A DNA stretch of 6,862 nt. Source: Armatimonadetes bacterium UBA5419 (GTDB taxonomy: Bacteria > Armatimonadota > UBA10988). The notes under the pieces were generated by a model, which saw only the letters and a list, made by a program, of their open reading frames with translations, ran no database searches and was not told where the DNA came from. Position 1 is the first letter of the stretch. Every line of letters begins with the position of its first letter. The stretch lies in the NCBI GenBank assembly GCA_002409445.1, contig DHNJ01000115.1, forward strand, positions 6,109 through 12,970, given 5' to 3'. A program made the translations under genes and the position numbers. Below, in pieces: positions 1 through 6,862 of this stretch.

Positions 1-1450
1 GCTGGCGCTGGCCGCCCGAGAGGTTGTGCCCGCCCGCCTCCAGCCGCGTGTCGAAGCCGTCCGGCCGCCCCTCGATGAACCGCTCGGCCTGCGCCAGGCG
101 GGCCGCCGCGCGGACCTCCTCGTCGGTCGCCTCGGGCCGGCCGAAGCGGATGCTGTCGGCGATCGAGCGGCTGAACAGGCTCGGCACCTGCGGCACGATC
201 GCCACCGCCTCGCGCAAAGCGGCCAGCGGCCATTCGCGCACGTCCAGCCCGTCGAGCCGAATCTGCCCCTCGGTGACCTCATACAGCCGCGGCAGCAGGT
301 TGACTAGAGTCGACTTGCCCGAGCCGGTCGTCCCGACGACCGCCAGCGCCTCGCCCGGGCGCAGCTCGAAGCTGGTGTCGATCAGCGCGGGCTCGGCGTG
401 CTCGCCGGCGTAGGTGAAGGTCACCTGGTCGTAGACCACCGCGCCGCGCACCGCCGGCAGCGCAGCGGGCGCTGGCAGGGGCACTGGGTCGCTCAGGCTG
501 GGCTGCGCGTCGAGCACCTCGACAATGCGCTCGGCCGACGCGCCGGCCTGGATCATGCGGATCAGCACCATGCCGACCATCATCAGCGCGAAGAGCACCT
601 GACCCAGATACTGCATCAACGCCAACAGCTGCCCCAACTGCGCCTCGCCGCGGTGCACCTGCCAGCCGCCCAGCCAGATCGCGGCGACTGTGCCCAAGCT
701 GAGCGAGCCGAGGATCAGCGGCCAGATGTTGGCCGTCATGATGCCCGCCTCGATGCCCTTGTTCATCCAGTCGTCGTTAACCCCGCCGAACCGCCGCTTC
801 TCGTGGTCGACGCGGACAAACGCGCGGACCAGCGGCGCGCCGGCCAGGTTCTCTCTGAAGACCACGTTGACCCGGTCCAGCTTCGACTGCAGGGCCAGGA
901 ACAGCCGGTGGCCGCGGCGCAGGATGGTCAGGAAGCTGAGGAAGAAGACCGGCATGATCGCCAACAGCAGCCAGGACAGCTCGCGGTAGGTGATCACCGC
1001 CATGATCAGCGCGCCGACCGCGATCAACGGTGCGCGGACCATGACGCGCATCATCATCATGACCGCTTCTTGGACCTGCTCGACATCGTTGGTCAGCCGC
1101 GTGACCAGCGCGCCGGTCTGCAGCCGGTCGAGGTCCGCGTGGGCCAGCGTCTGGACCTTGCGCATCAGCGCCCCGCGCAGATCCGCGCCCATCGACAGCC
1201 CGGCGAGGTTGGCGAACACCCCACAGCCGAACCCAAACCCCAGCCCGAGGACCGCCACCGCGCCCATGATCGCCGCCAGCCGCAGCGTCCACGCCGCATC
1301 ACCCAGCGGCAACGCCTCGTCGATGACGATCTGCATCAACCGCGGCTGCAGCAGATCCATGGCCACCTCGAGCGTCATCAATACCGGCGCCGCGAGCACC
1401 CACTTCCAGTAGGGCCGCAAGAACACCACCAGCCGCGTAAACCCAGCCAC
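1..1450 (-). CDS. ABC exporter half-transporter (TM domain + ATPase), partial, runs off left edge
   Basis: Reading the minus strand from GTG at 1450 gives 483 codons without a stop. It is an exporter-type ABC protein of the MsbA/BmrA/LmrA kind, which uses ATP to move lipids, drugs or peptides out through the inner membrane; the substrate cannot be told. Six hydrophobic segments lie near residues 17-34, 58-84, 128-154, 160-175, 238-263 and 284-301. The ATPase domain follows: Walker A GTTGSGKST at 373-381 (Lys379), Q-loop Gln421 in VPQVPSLF, and signature LSGGQRQ at 477-483. Walker B, the catalytic Glu and the H-loop lie beyond the window, so about 100 residues are missing. The start is bounded by an in-frame TAG at 1475-1477. 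GTG 1450 has GGAG at 1462-1465, 11 bases upstream, and gives the usual short N-terminus before TM1. A -10-like TAGACT (minus, 1472-1477) lacks a convincing -35. The partner may be itself or a second half-transporter gene further left. Confidence 0.95.
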   Translation of the reverse strand, partial: MAGFTRLVVFLRPYWKWVLAAPVLMTLEVAMDLLQPRLMQIVIDEALPLGDAAWTLRLAAIMGAVAVLGLGFGFGCGVFANLAGLSMGADLRGALMRKVQTLAHADLDRLQTGALVTRLTNDVEQVQEAVMMMMRVMVRAPLIAVGALIMAVITYRELSWLLLAIMPVFFLSFLTILRRGHRLFLALQSKLDRVNVVFRENLAGAPLVRAFVRVDHEKRRFGGVNDDWMNKGIEAGIMTANIWPLILGSLSLGTVAAIWLGGWQVHRGEAQLGQLLALMQYLGQVLFALMMVGMVLIRMIQAGASAERIVEVLDAQPSLSDPVPLPAPAALPAVRGAVVYDQVTFTYAGEHAEPALIDTSFELRPGEALAVVGTTGSGKSTLVNLLPRLYEVTEGQIRLDGLDVREWPLAALREAVAIVPQVPSLFSRSIADSIRFGRPEATDEEVRAAARLAQAERFIEGRPDGFDTRLEAGGHNLSGGQRQ

Positions 1451-1622
1451 CGAACCAAAGACTCCGCGTCCAGTCTACACCCCCACCATTCTGCCGCCGA
1501 ATCCCGGGCGCGGCAGGACACGCCATGCCGGGCCGCGGAACGGAGCGCCGGCTCACCAGCCGGCGCTCCGTAGAGGAGGCGCCCGCCCCCTCAACGCCGC
1601 CTGAAAGAATCCGCGCCCCCAC
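1299..1622 (-). other. Candidate leader ORF (107 codons) upstream of and overlapping the ABC exporter
   Basis: A GTG at 1620-1622 opens a minus-strand frame that stops at 1299, overlapping the exporter start (1450) by about 150 bases in another frame. What supports it is the ribosome binding site: AAGGAGGTGA at 1627-1636, a full match to the anti-Shine-Dalgarno, with 7 bases between GGAGG and GTG. Against it, the predicted protein is Gly/Arg/Ala-rich with no recognisable domain, and its overlapping part could simply be a shadow of the exporter frame. The 13-bp-stem hairpin (1541-1570) lies within it. It may be a regulatory leader peptide for the exporter, as BmrB is for BmrCD in Bacillus subtilis, or chance. 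Nothing here indicates an independent protein function. Confidence 0.2.
1541..1570. repeat. Perfect inverted repeat: 13-bp stem, 4-base loop
   Basis: Positions 1541-1553 and 1558-1570 are exact reverse complements around the loop CACC; the arm begins CGGAGCGCCGGCT. No T-run follows on either strand (TAGAGGAGG on plus, TTCCGCGG on minus), and the flanking genes are divergent, so an ordinary gene-end terminator is unlikely. On the minus strand it would lie in the exporter leader RNA, about 90 bases before the start. It could be an attenuator, an mRNA-stability stem, a protein-binding palindrome or one copy of a dispersed palindromic repeat. Confidence 0.85.
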
Positions 1623-1626
1623 GGGT

Positions 1627-1636
1627 TCACCTCCTT
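1627..1636 (-). promoter_or_regulatory. Consensus Shine-Dalgarno sequence upstream of GTG 1622
   Basis: The minus strand reads AAGGAGGTGA, the longest anti-16S complement in the window, followed by ACCC and GTG. It is much stronger than the sites in front of the four main genes. It lies 177 bases upstream of the chosen exporter start, so it does not serve that start directly. It implies either a translated leader or a chance match. Confidence 0.45.
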
Positions 1637-1688
1637 AATGCCGCTCGTTTGAGTGGGCGGCCAGACAGGTCCGCGCGGCGGTTGTCCC

Positions 1689-1716
1689 TTGTCAACCCCG
1701 CGTTGGGCCCTATACT
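1689..1716 (+). promoter_or_regulatory. Sigma70-like promoter of pckA
   Basis: TTGTCA (1689-1694, 5 of 6 to TTGACA) and TATACT (1711-1716, 5 of 6 to TATAAT) are separated by 16 bases. Transcription would start near 1722-1724, giving a 5' leader of about 27 bases before the pckA ATG at 1750. A short direct repeat, TTGTC at 1682 and 1689, overlaps the -35 and might be an operator half-site, but that is weak. Confidence 0.65.
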
Positions 1717-1721
1717 GAACG

Positions 1722-1749
1722 ATGGTGCACACCCTGAGAGGAGACTCGA

Positions 1750-1757
<8 letters not shown>
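1722..1757 (+). other. Candidate 11-codon upstream ORF at the pckA transcript start
   Basis: ATG at 1722 falls 5 bases after the -10 hexamer, at or next to the predicted transcript start, and reads MVHTLRGDSNV then TGA at 1755-1757. It overlaps the first 8 bases of pckA in another frame. If used, translation would be leaderless and its stop could feed ribosomes to the pckA start. It is equally possible that the ATG is chance, because pckA has its own good ribosome binding site at 1739-1743. Confidence 0.2.
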
Positions 1758-3357
<1,600 letters not shown>

Positions 3358-3385
3358 CCCTAGCCAACTCGGCCCCGCCGAGACC

Positions 3386-3425
3386 AACAGCCCCCGCCAC
3401 CACCCGGTGCGCGGGGGCTGTTTGG
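3386..3425 (+). terminator. Intrinsic terminator-like hairpin after pckA
   Basis: A perfect 12-bp GC-rich stem pairs 3386-3397 (AACAGCCCCCGC) with 3411-3422, with a 13-base loop. It extends past a one-base offset into ACC/GGT. The descending arm runs into TTTGGT, so the U-tract is short and termination may be leaky, allowing some read-through into the next gene. Confidence 0.7.
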
Positions 3426-3451
3426 TGTATGGTGAGGCCAGGATAACGCCG

Positions 3452-5800
3452 ATGACCCGTTGGTACTGCCTGGCCGCCCTCGTCCTGCTCGGCGCGGGCG
3501 ACACAGCCCTGGCCCAGGCCCCGCGTGTCGCGCTGCTCCACGGCAGCTGGGACAACTTCCGCCACCGCGACGACTACGACCGCCGCCTGGCCGAGCTGCG
3601 CTGGCCGATGGACAAGGTCGTCAACCGCGAGTTCGGCGCCCTCGTCCCGCGCTTGGACCAGTACGACCTGATCCTCGGCACCGCCCTCTTCAACTACGAG
3701 GACAACGTCCAGGACTTCTCCGCCTGGGGCCCCGAGCTGCTCGCCTGGCTGGCCGGGGGCGGCGCCCTGGTCCTCACCGACCTCAACTACCCGGCCCACC
3801 TCGGCTGGCTGGCCGGGCTCGGCCCCGACTGGGCCGTCTCGCACGCGCCCTGCGCCCCGGAGCACGGCGCCACGCCCTGGTTCGAGCGCCACCACGCGCT
3901 CTTCGCCGCCGCCCACGCCGTCGAGGGCCTGCCCAACACCTGGACCCACCTGCAGGCCGGCCCCGCCTGGCAGGTGCTCGCGCGCTGCGGCGACGACCAG
4001 CCGCGCGTGCTCTTCCGCACCGTCGGCCGCGGCTTCGTCGCGCTCTTCAGCTACCAACCGCTCGATACCGCCCAGCTGCAGAACCTCTGGACCACCCTCC
4101 AGTACACCCGCGCCGGCGCACTGCCCACCTTCGACGACCTCGGCGCCCTCCACCTCGGCGCCAACCAGCTCGAGCAGGAGTGGCGCAACCTGACCGACCA
4201 GCCGCTGACCGTCCGCTCGCAGCTCGTGCTCACCGGCCCCGCCGCCGAGCGGCAGGAACTGACCGAGGAGCTCGCCCTGCCCGCCGGCGCGACCGGCGTC
4301 CTGCGCCATCGCCCCCAGCTGACCCAGCGCGGCCGCTTCGCCGTCGACCTAGCCGCCAGCCTGCCCGGCGGCGCCGCCCTGCCCGCGCTGCACGCCGAGC
4401 TGGTCATCCCCGCGCTGATCGAGATCGCCGTCACCGCGCCGGGCTACCGCGCCCAGATCGTCCAGGCCGCCCCGCCCGCCCAGGTCGCCGCCCGCGTCAG
4501 CCTGCACCCCTACCAGGAGCGGCTCGACGGCCTGGCCTGGCGCGCCCGCCTGCGCCGCGGCGAGGTCGTCCTCTCGACCACCGAGCCGCGAGCGTTGACC
4601 GACCGCGAGTTCGAGGTCTCGCTACCCTTCGTCGCCCGCGGCGCCGGCGACACGCAACTCGACCTCGAGCTCGTGCCCGCCGCCGGCGGCCGCCCGCGAT
4701 ACGCCCGCACCGTCACCCTCCCGCTGCTGGCCCGCCGCCCGCCCCAGGTCGCCATCGACGGCCAGCAGAACCTCCGCGTGGACGGCCGTCCGTTCTTCCC
4801 GATCGCCCTCTACCACGTCGCCACCCAGGACTTCGCCCGCGTCCGCGCGCTCGGCTTCAACAGCATCCAGGCCTGGGGCAACTCGCTCGAACAGGCCCGC
4901 GAGAACCTCGACGCCGCGGCCGCCGCCGACCTGCTGGTGGTCCTCGAGGGCACCACGCGGGTCGCCGACGCGGGCAACCTGGCGGCCATCCGCCCCGCGC
5001 TCGAAGCCTTCGGCGACCACCCCGCGCTGCTCGCCTGGTACCTGCTCGACGAGCCCGTCGGCGCGGCCAAGGTCGTCTGGTGCCGCGAGGTCTACGAGTA
5101 CCTGCGCGACCACGAGCCGCACCATCCGGTCTACCTGGTCTCCTACATCCCCGACGAGTTCGCCATGTACGGCGAGGTCACCGACATCCTCGGCATCGAC
5201 CCCTACCCCATCCCCCACGAACCCGTCAGCATGGTCAGCGACTGGATGCGCACCGCCCAGCAGTCGGCCGTGGGCCGCCGGCCGGTCTGGCTGATCCCCC
5301 AGCTGCACAACACCGCCGCCTACGGCACCAACCCCGACCGCGGCCGCGCGCCGACCGCCGCCGAGCTGCGCAACATGGTCTACCAGGGCCTGGTCTGGGG
5401 CGCCAAGGGCATCTTCTACTACCCCTGGGACGACAACGTCACCGGCATCATCCACGAGCCGCAGCTGATGGCGATCATCGCCGGGCTGAACGCCGAGCTA
5501 GCCGAGCTGGGCCCAGAACTGCTGGCCCGCCGCTGGGAGCTGACCGCCGACACCCCGGCCGACCAGCCCGGCTTCTACGCCGCGACCTACCACGGCAGCC
5601 AGGACAGCTACGTCATCGCGGTCAACACCGGTGACACCGCCCAGCGCTTCGAGGTGCCGCTGCCGGCCGGCGCGGCGGGCGCGGTCGAGGTGCTCTACGA
5701 AGGGCGCACCGTCGCGCGCGGCGCGGCCAGCCTGAGCGACGACTTCGCGCCGCTCGGCGTGCATGTCTACCATTTGACCGGCGGGGCCGCCGGCCGCTAG
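3452..5800 (+). CDS. Exported multidomain protein with GATase-like domain and GH-A-like TIM barrel
   Basis: The 782-residue product starts with a signal peptide (MTRWYCLAALVLLG..., likely cut after ALA at 19-21), so it is exported. ATG 3452 is chosen because it begins that signal and has AGGA 8 bases upstream; an in-frame GTG at 3425 would only add residues before it. Residues ~22-220 resemble a ThuA/class I glutamine-amidotransferase-like fold (YDLILGTALF at 71-80, GGGALVLTD near 103-111), often found with beta-galactosidase-type enzymes. Residues ~230-440 are beta-rich. A TIM barrel begins at VDGRPFFPIALY (443-454). Its strand ends include WYLLDEP (acid/base candidate Glu534, beta-4), GIDPYPIP (581-588, beta-6), PVWLIPQLHN (611-620, beta-7) and KGIFYYPWDD (652-661, beta-8). 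A beta-sandwich closes the protein. It probably acts on a carbohydrate, but beta-7 has Gln617 where a retaining enzyme would have its nucleophile Glu, so activity and substrate are unknown. No promoter is clear; it may be read through from pckA. Confidence 0.8.
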   Translation: MTRWYCLAALVLLGAGDTALAQAPRVALLHGSWDNFRHRDDYDRRLAELRWPMDKVVNREFGALVPRLDQYDLILGTALFNYEDNVQDFSAWGPELLAWLAGGGALVLTDLNYPAHLGWLAGLGPDWAVSHAPCAPEHGATPWFERHHALFAAAHAVEGLPNTWTHLQAGPAWQVLARCGDDQPRVLFRTVGRGFVALFSYQPLDTAQLQNLWTTLQYTRAGALPTFDDLGALHLGANQLEQEWRNLTDQPLTVRSQLVLTGPAAERQELTEELALPAGATGVLRHRPQLTQRGRFAVDLAASLPGGAALPALHAELVIPALIEIAVTAPGYRAQIVQAAPPAQVAARVSLHPYQERLDGLAWRARLRRGEVVLSTTEPRALTDREFEVSLPFVARGAGDTQLDLELVPAAGGRPRYARTVTLPLLARRPPQVAIDGQQNLRVDGRPFFPIALYHVATQDFARVRALGFNSIQAWGNSLEQARENLDAAAAADLLVVLEGTTRVADAGNLAAIRPALEAFGDHPALLAWYLLDEPVGAAKVVWCREVYEYLRDHEPHHPVYLVSYIPDEFAMYGEVTDILGIDPYPIPHEPVSMVSDWMRTAQQSAVGRRPVWLIPQLHNTAAYGTNPDRGRAPTAAELRNMVYQGLVWGAKGIFYYPWDDNVTGIIHEPQLMAIIAGLNAELAELGPELLARRWELTADTPADQPGFYAATYHGSQDSYVIAVNTGDTAQRFEVPLPAGAAGAVEVLYEGRTVARGAASLSDDFAPLGVHVYHLTGGAAGR

Positions 5801-5803
5801 ACT
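5774..5803 (+). promoter_or_regulatory. Candidate promoter giving a leaderless GNAT mRNA
   Basis: TTGACC (5774-5779, 5 of 6) and TAGACT (5798-5803, 4 of 6) are 18 bases apart. Six bases separate the -10 from the ATG at 5810, which puts the expected +1 on the A of the start codon. No Shine-Dalgarno is seen before this gene, which fits leaderless initiation. The TAG of the -10 is also the stop codon of the upstream gene. Confidence 0.4.
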
Positions 5804-5809
5804 GCGCCC

Positions 5810-6733
5810 ATGAACAGCATCCGCCCGTACACCGGCGCCGACGAGGCCGCCCTGCTCGCGCTGTGGGCCGCCGCGTTGCCGCTCGACGCGCTCGACACCG
5901 CCGCCTTCCGCCGCCGCGTCCTGCTCGACCCGAACGTCGGGCCCGAGTCGCTGCTGGTCGCCGAGTCGGACGGGCAGCCGCGCGGGTTCGTCCTGGCCAT
6001 CCGCCGCCGCGAGCCGTTCGGCGACCTGGGGCTGCAGCCCGAGCAGGCCTGGATCACCGCCTTCGGCGTCGACCCCGCCCACCAGCGCCAGGGGCTCGGC
6101 CGCGCGCTGTTCGACGCCGCCGAGGGCCAGCTGGCCGCGGCCGGCGTGCGCCGCGTGGCGGTCGCGCCGTACATCCCTGGCTACTTCGTCCCCGGCGTCG
6201 ACGAGGCCGCCTACCCCGCCGCACTCGCCTTCCTCGCCGGCCGCGGCTACGAGGTCGTCCAGCGCCCGGTCGCCCTCGACGCCAACCTCGTCACCTTCGA
6301 CTACGGTCCGTATCTCGAACGCGGCGCGCGGCTGGCCGCCGAGGGGCTGTTCGTCGAGCCGCTCGCGGCCGACTGGCTGCCGGCCTTCCTCCGCTTCGCC
6401 GAGACCGACCTGCCCCACGACTGGCTGCGCGACGCGCGCGACCTGCTGGCCCACGCGCCGCTCGAGACGTTCACCATCGCCCGCGACGGCGCGCGCGTCA
6501 TCGGCTACTGCCAGCACCGCGGCGAGCACTTCGGCCCGTTCGGCGTCAGCGAGGGCTACCGCGCGCGCGGCGTGGGCAAGGTCCTCCTGGCCACCTGCCT
6601 GCGCGCCATGCGCACCCGCGGCCTGCACAACGCCTGGGTCCTCTGGACCAGCGACGAAACCGCCGAGCGCGTCTACGGCCCCCTCGGCTTCCGCGAAACC
6701 CGCCGCTTCGCCGTCCTGCGGCGCGAACTGTAA
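5810..6733 (+). CDS. Tandem GNAT-family N-acetyltransferase
   Basis: The 307-residue cytoplasmic protein contains two GNAT folds, which transfer an acetyl (acyl) group from CoA to an amine. The N-terminal domain (~1-150) has acetyl-CoA motif A: AFGVDPAHQRQGLGRAL, with the pyrophosphate loop Q92-R-Q-G-L-G97. The C-terminal domain (~165-307) has a second: GVSEGYRARGVGKVL, with R251-A-R-G-V-G256, then the helix and the YGPLGFRE segment typical of GNAT C-termini (Tyr before the GF turn). Both loops look intact, unlike many two-domain GNATs in which one copy is degenerate. The layout is like mycothiol synthase MshD, but the sequence gives no reason to assign that substrate. The ATG lies 9 bases after the glycosidase-like gene without a ribosome binding site, so expression is by coupling or from the overlapping promoter. 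The substrate is unknown. Confidence 0.9.
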   Translation: MNSIRPYTGADEAALLALWAAALPLDALDTAAFRRRVLLDPNVGPESLLVAESDGQPRGFVLAIRRREPFGDLGLQPEQAWITAFGVDPAHQRQGLGRALFDAAEGQLAAAGVRRVAVAPYIPGYFVPGVDEAAYPAALAFLAGRGYEVVQRPVALDANLVTFDYGPYLERGARLAAEGLFVEPLAADWLPAFLRFAETDLPHDWLRDARDLLAHAPLETFTIARDGARVIGYCQHRGEHFGPFGVSEGYRARGVGKVLLATCLRAMRTRGLHNAWVLWTSDETAERVYGPLGFRETRRFAVLRREL

Positions 6734-6762
6734 ATGCGCCCGCGACCCCAGTAGCCATGTGG

Positions 6763-6781
6763 CGCGGGCTGCTAGCCCGCG
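6763..6781. repeat. Inverted repeat, 8-bp stem, 3-base loop, after the GNAT gene
   Basis: CGCGGGCT (6763-6770) pairs perfectly with AGCCCGCG (6774-6781) around the loop GCT, 29 bases after the GNAT stop. It could help end the GNAT transcript, but ACCTTAGAC follows instead of a T-run, so a rho-independent terminator is not well supported. It may be part of a dispersed palindromic repeat with the two other repeats to its right. Confidence 0.65.
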
Positions 6782-6790
6782 ACCTTAGAC

Positions 6791-6815
6791 TCGGCCGCAG
6801 CGCATCGGAGGCCGA
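6791..6815. repeat. Short inverted repeat, 6-bp stem
   Basis: TCGGCC (6791-6796) is the reverse complement of GGCCGA (6810-6815), separated by 13 bases. At this GC content a 6-bp match could be chance. It is listed because it sits between two longer perfect inverted repeats in a noncoding tail. Confidence 0.3.
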
Positions 6816-6838
6816 AGCAGGATTGGGCTAAGTACTGG

Positions 6839-6862
6839 GCTGCGGACAAGAGTGTCCGCAGC
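6839..6862. repeat. Perfect inverted repeat, 10-bp stem, 4-base loop, at window edge
   Basis: GCTGCGGACA (6839-6848) pairs exactly with TGTCCGCAGC (6853-6862) around the loop AGAG. It ends on the last base of the window, so the stem may be longer and what follows is unseen. It is noncoding. It could be a terminator stem (a T-run might follow outside the window) or one unit of a dispersed hairpin repeat family. Confidence 0.8.

Larger units (their letters stand above)
1451..1749. other. Divergent intergenic region between the ABC exporter and pckA
   Basis: About 300 bases separate two divergently transcribed genes. No conserved protein is recognisable here. From left to right it holds a weak -10-like TAGACT on the minus strand (1472-1477), a long perfect hairpin (1541-1570), a consensus minus-strand ribosome binding site with a GTG start (1620-1636), and the plus-strand pckA promoter (1689-1716) with a short upstream ORF. 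Base composition is slightly less GC-biased than in the flanking genes around 1601-1660 and 1711-1757, as expected for regulatory DNA. Confidence 0.8.

Noticed and set aside
1049..1060. Four CAT repeats
   Set aside because: They encode four consecutive Met residues at the start of a transmembrane helix of the exporter, which is normal for hydrophobic segments.
398..1573. 391-codon plus-strand ORF rich in Gln/His/Arg opposite the exporter
   Set aside because: It is antisense to a clear ABC transporter and looks like a complement artefact.
1626..1637. Plus-strand TTCACCTCCTTA resembles the 3' end of 16S rRNA
   Set aside because: Only about 11 bases match and no upstream rRNA sequence is present; it is the complement of a Shine-Dalgarno sequence on the minus strand.
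1690..1695. Perfect TTGACA on the minus strand as a -35 for the exporter
   Set aside because: No acceptable -10 lies 16-18 bases downstream on that strand; the match arises because the plus-strand TTGTCAA is nearly palindromic.
3421..3451. Possible promoter for the secreted protein gene (TATGGT at 3428 or GATAAC at 3442)
   Set aside because: Neither has a convincing -35 at proper spacing, and the region overlaps the pckA terminator stem.
3460..5634. 724-codon Arg/Pro-rich ORF in a second plus frame of the secreted protein gene
   Set aside because: Composition is extreme with no domain, and it overlaps a gene with a signal peptide and recognisable barrel motifs; it is a GC-bias shadow.
5498..6628. 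376-codon antisense ORF over the GNAT gene
   Set aside because: No motifs; the GNAT frame has two conserved CoA loops.

Overview
The window is GC-rich bacterial DNA (about 70% G+C by eye) with third codon positions dominated by C and G. It carries four protein genes: one partial gene on the minus strand and three on the plus strand. The ATP-type PEP carboxykinase, the sigma70-like promoter hexamers and the Shine-Dalgarno sites all indicate a bacterium. The phylum cannot be fixed from this sequence. The secreted glycosidase-like protein and the short GC hairpins at the right edge would suit an environmental lineage such as the PVC group or an uncultured candidate phylum, but that is a guess.

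Layout. Positions 1-1450 (minus) hold the first 483 codons of an ABC exporter half-transporter; the gene runs off the left edge just after its LSGGQ signature. Positions 1451-1749 form a divergent intergenic region. It holds a perfect 13-bp-stem hairpin, a consensus minus-strand Shine-Dalgarno with a correctly spaced GTG far upstream of the exporter start, and a good plus-strand promoter. Positions 1750-3357 (plus) encode ATP-dependent PEP carboxykinase (pckA), followed by an intrinsic-terminator-like hairpin. Positions 3452-5800 (plus) encode an exported multidomain protein with a glutamine-amidotransferase-like N-terminus, a beta-rich middle, a GH-A-like TIM barrel and a beta C-terminus. Positions 5810-6733 (plus) encode a tandem GNAT acetyltransferase. 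The last 129 bases are noncoding and contain three inverted repeats, one ending exactly at the window edge.

How the genes relate. There is no obvious shared pathway. The exporter is divergent from pckA, pckA is closed by its own terminator, and the glycosidase-like gene and GNAT gene are only 9 bases apart. The GNAT gene also seems to have its own promoter, whose -10 hexamer overlaps the upstream stop codon and which would give a leaderless mRNA.

I see no CRISPR array, mobile element, tRNA, rRNA or clear multi-gene novel system. The points most worth a second look are the possible leader-ORF control of the exporter, the Gln where the TIM-barrel nucleophile is expected, the leaderless-start promoter, and the terminal hairpins.
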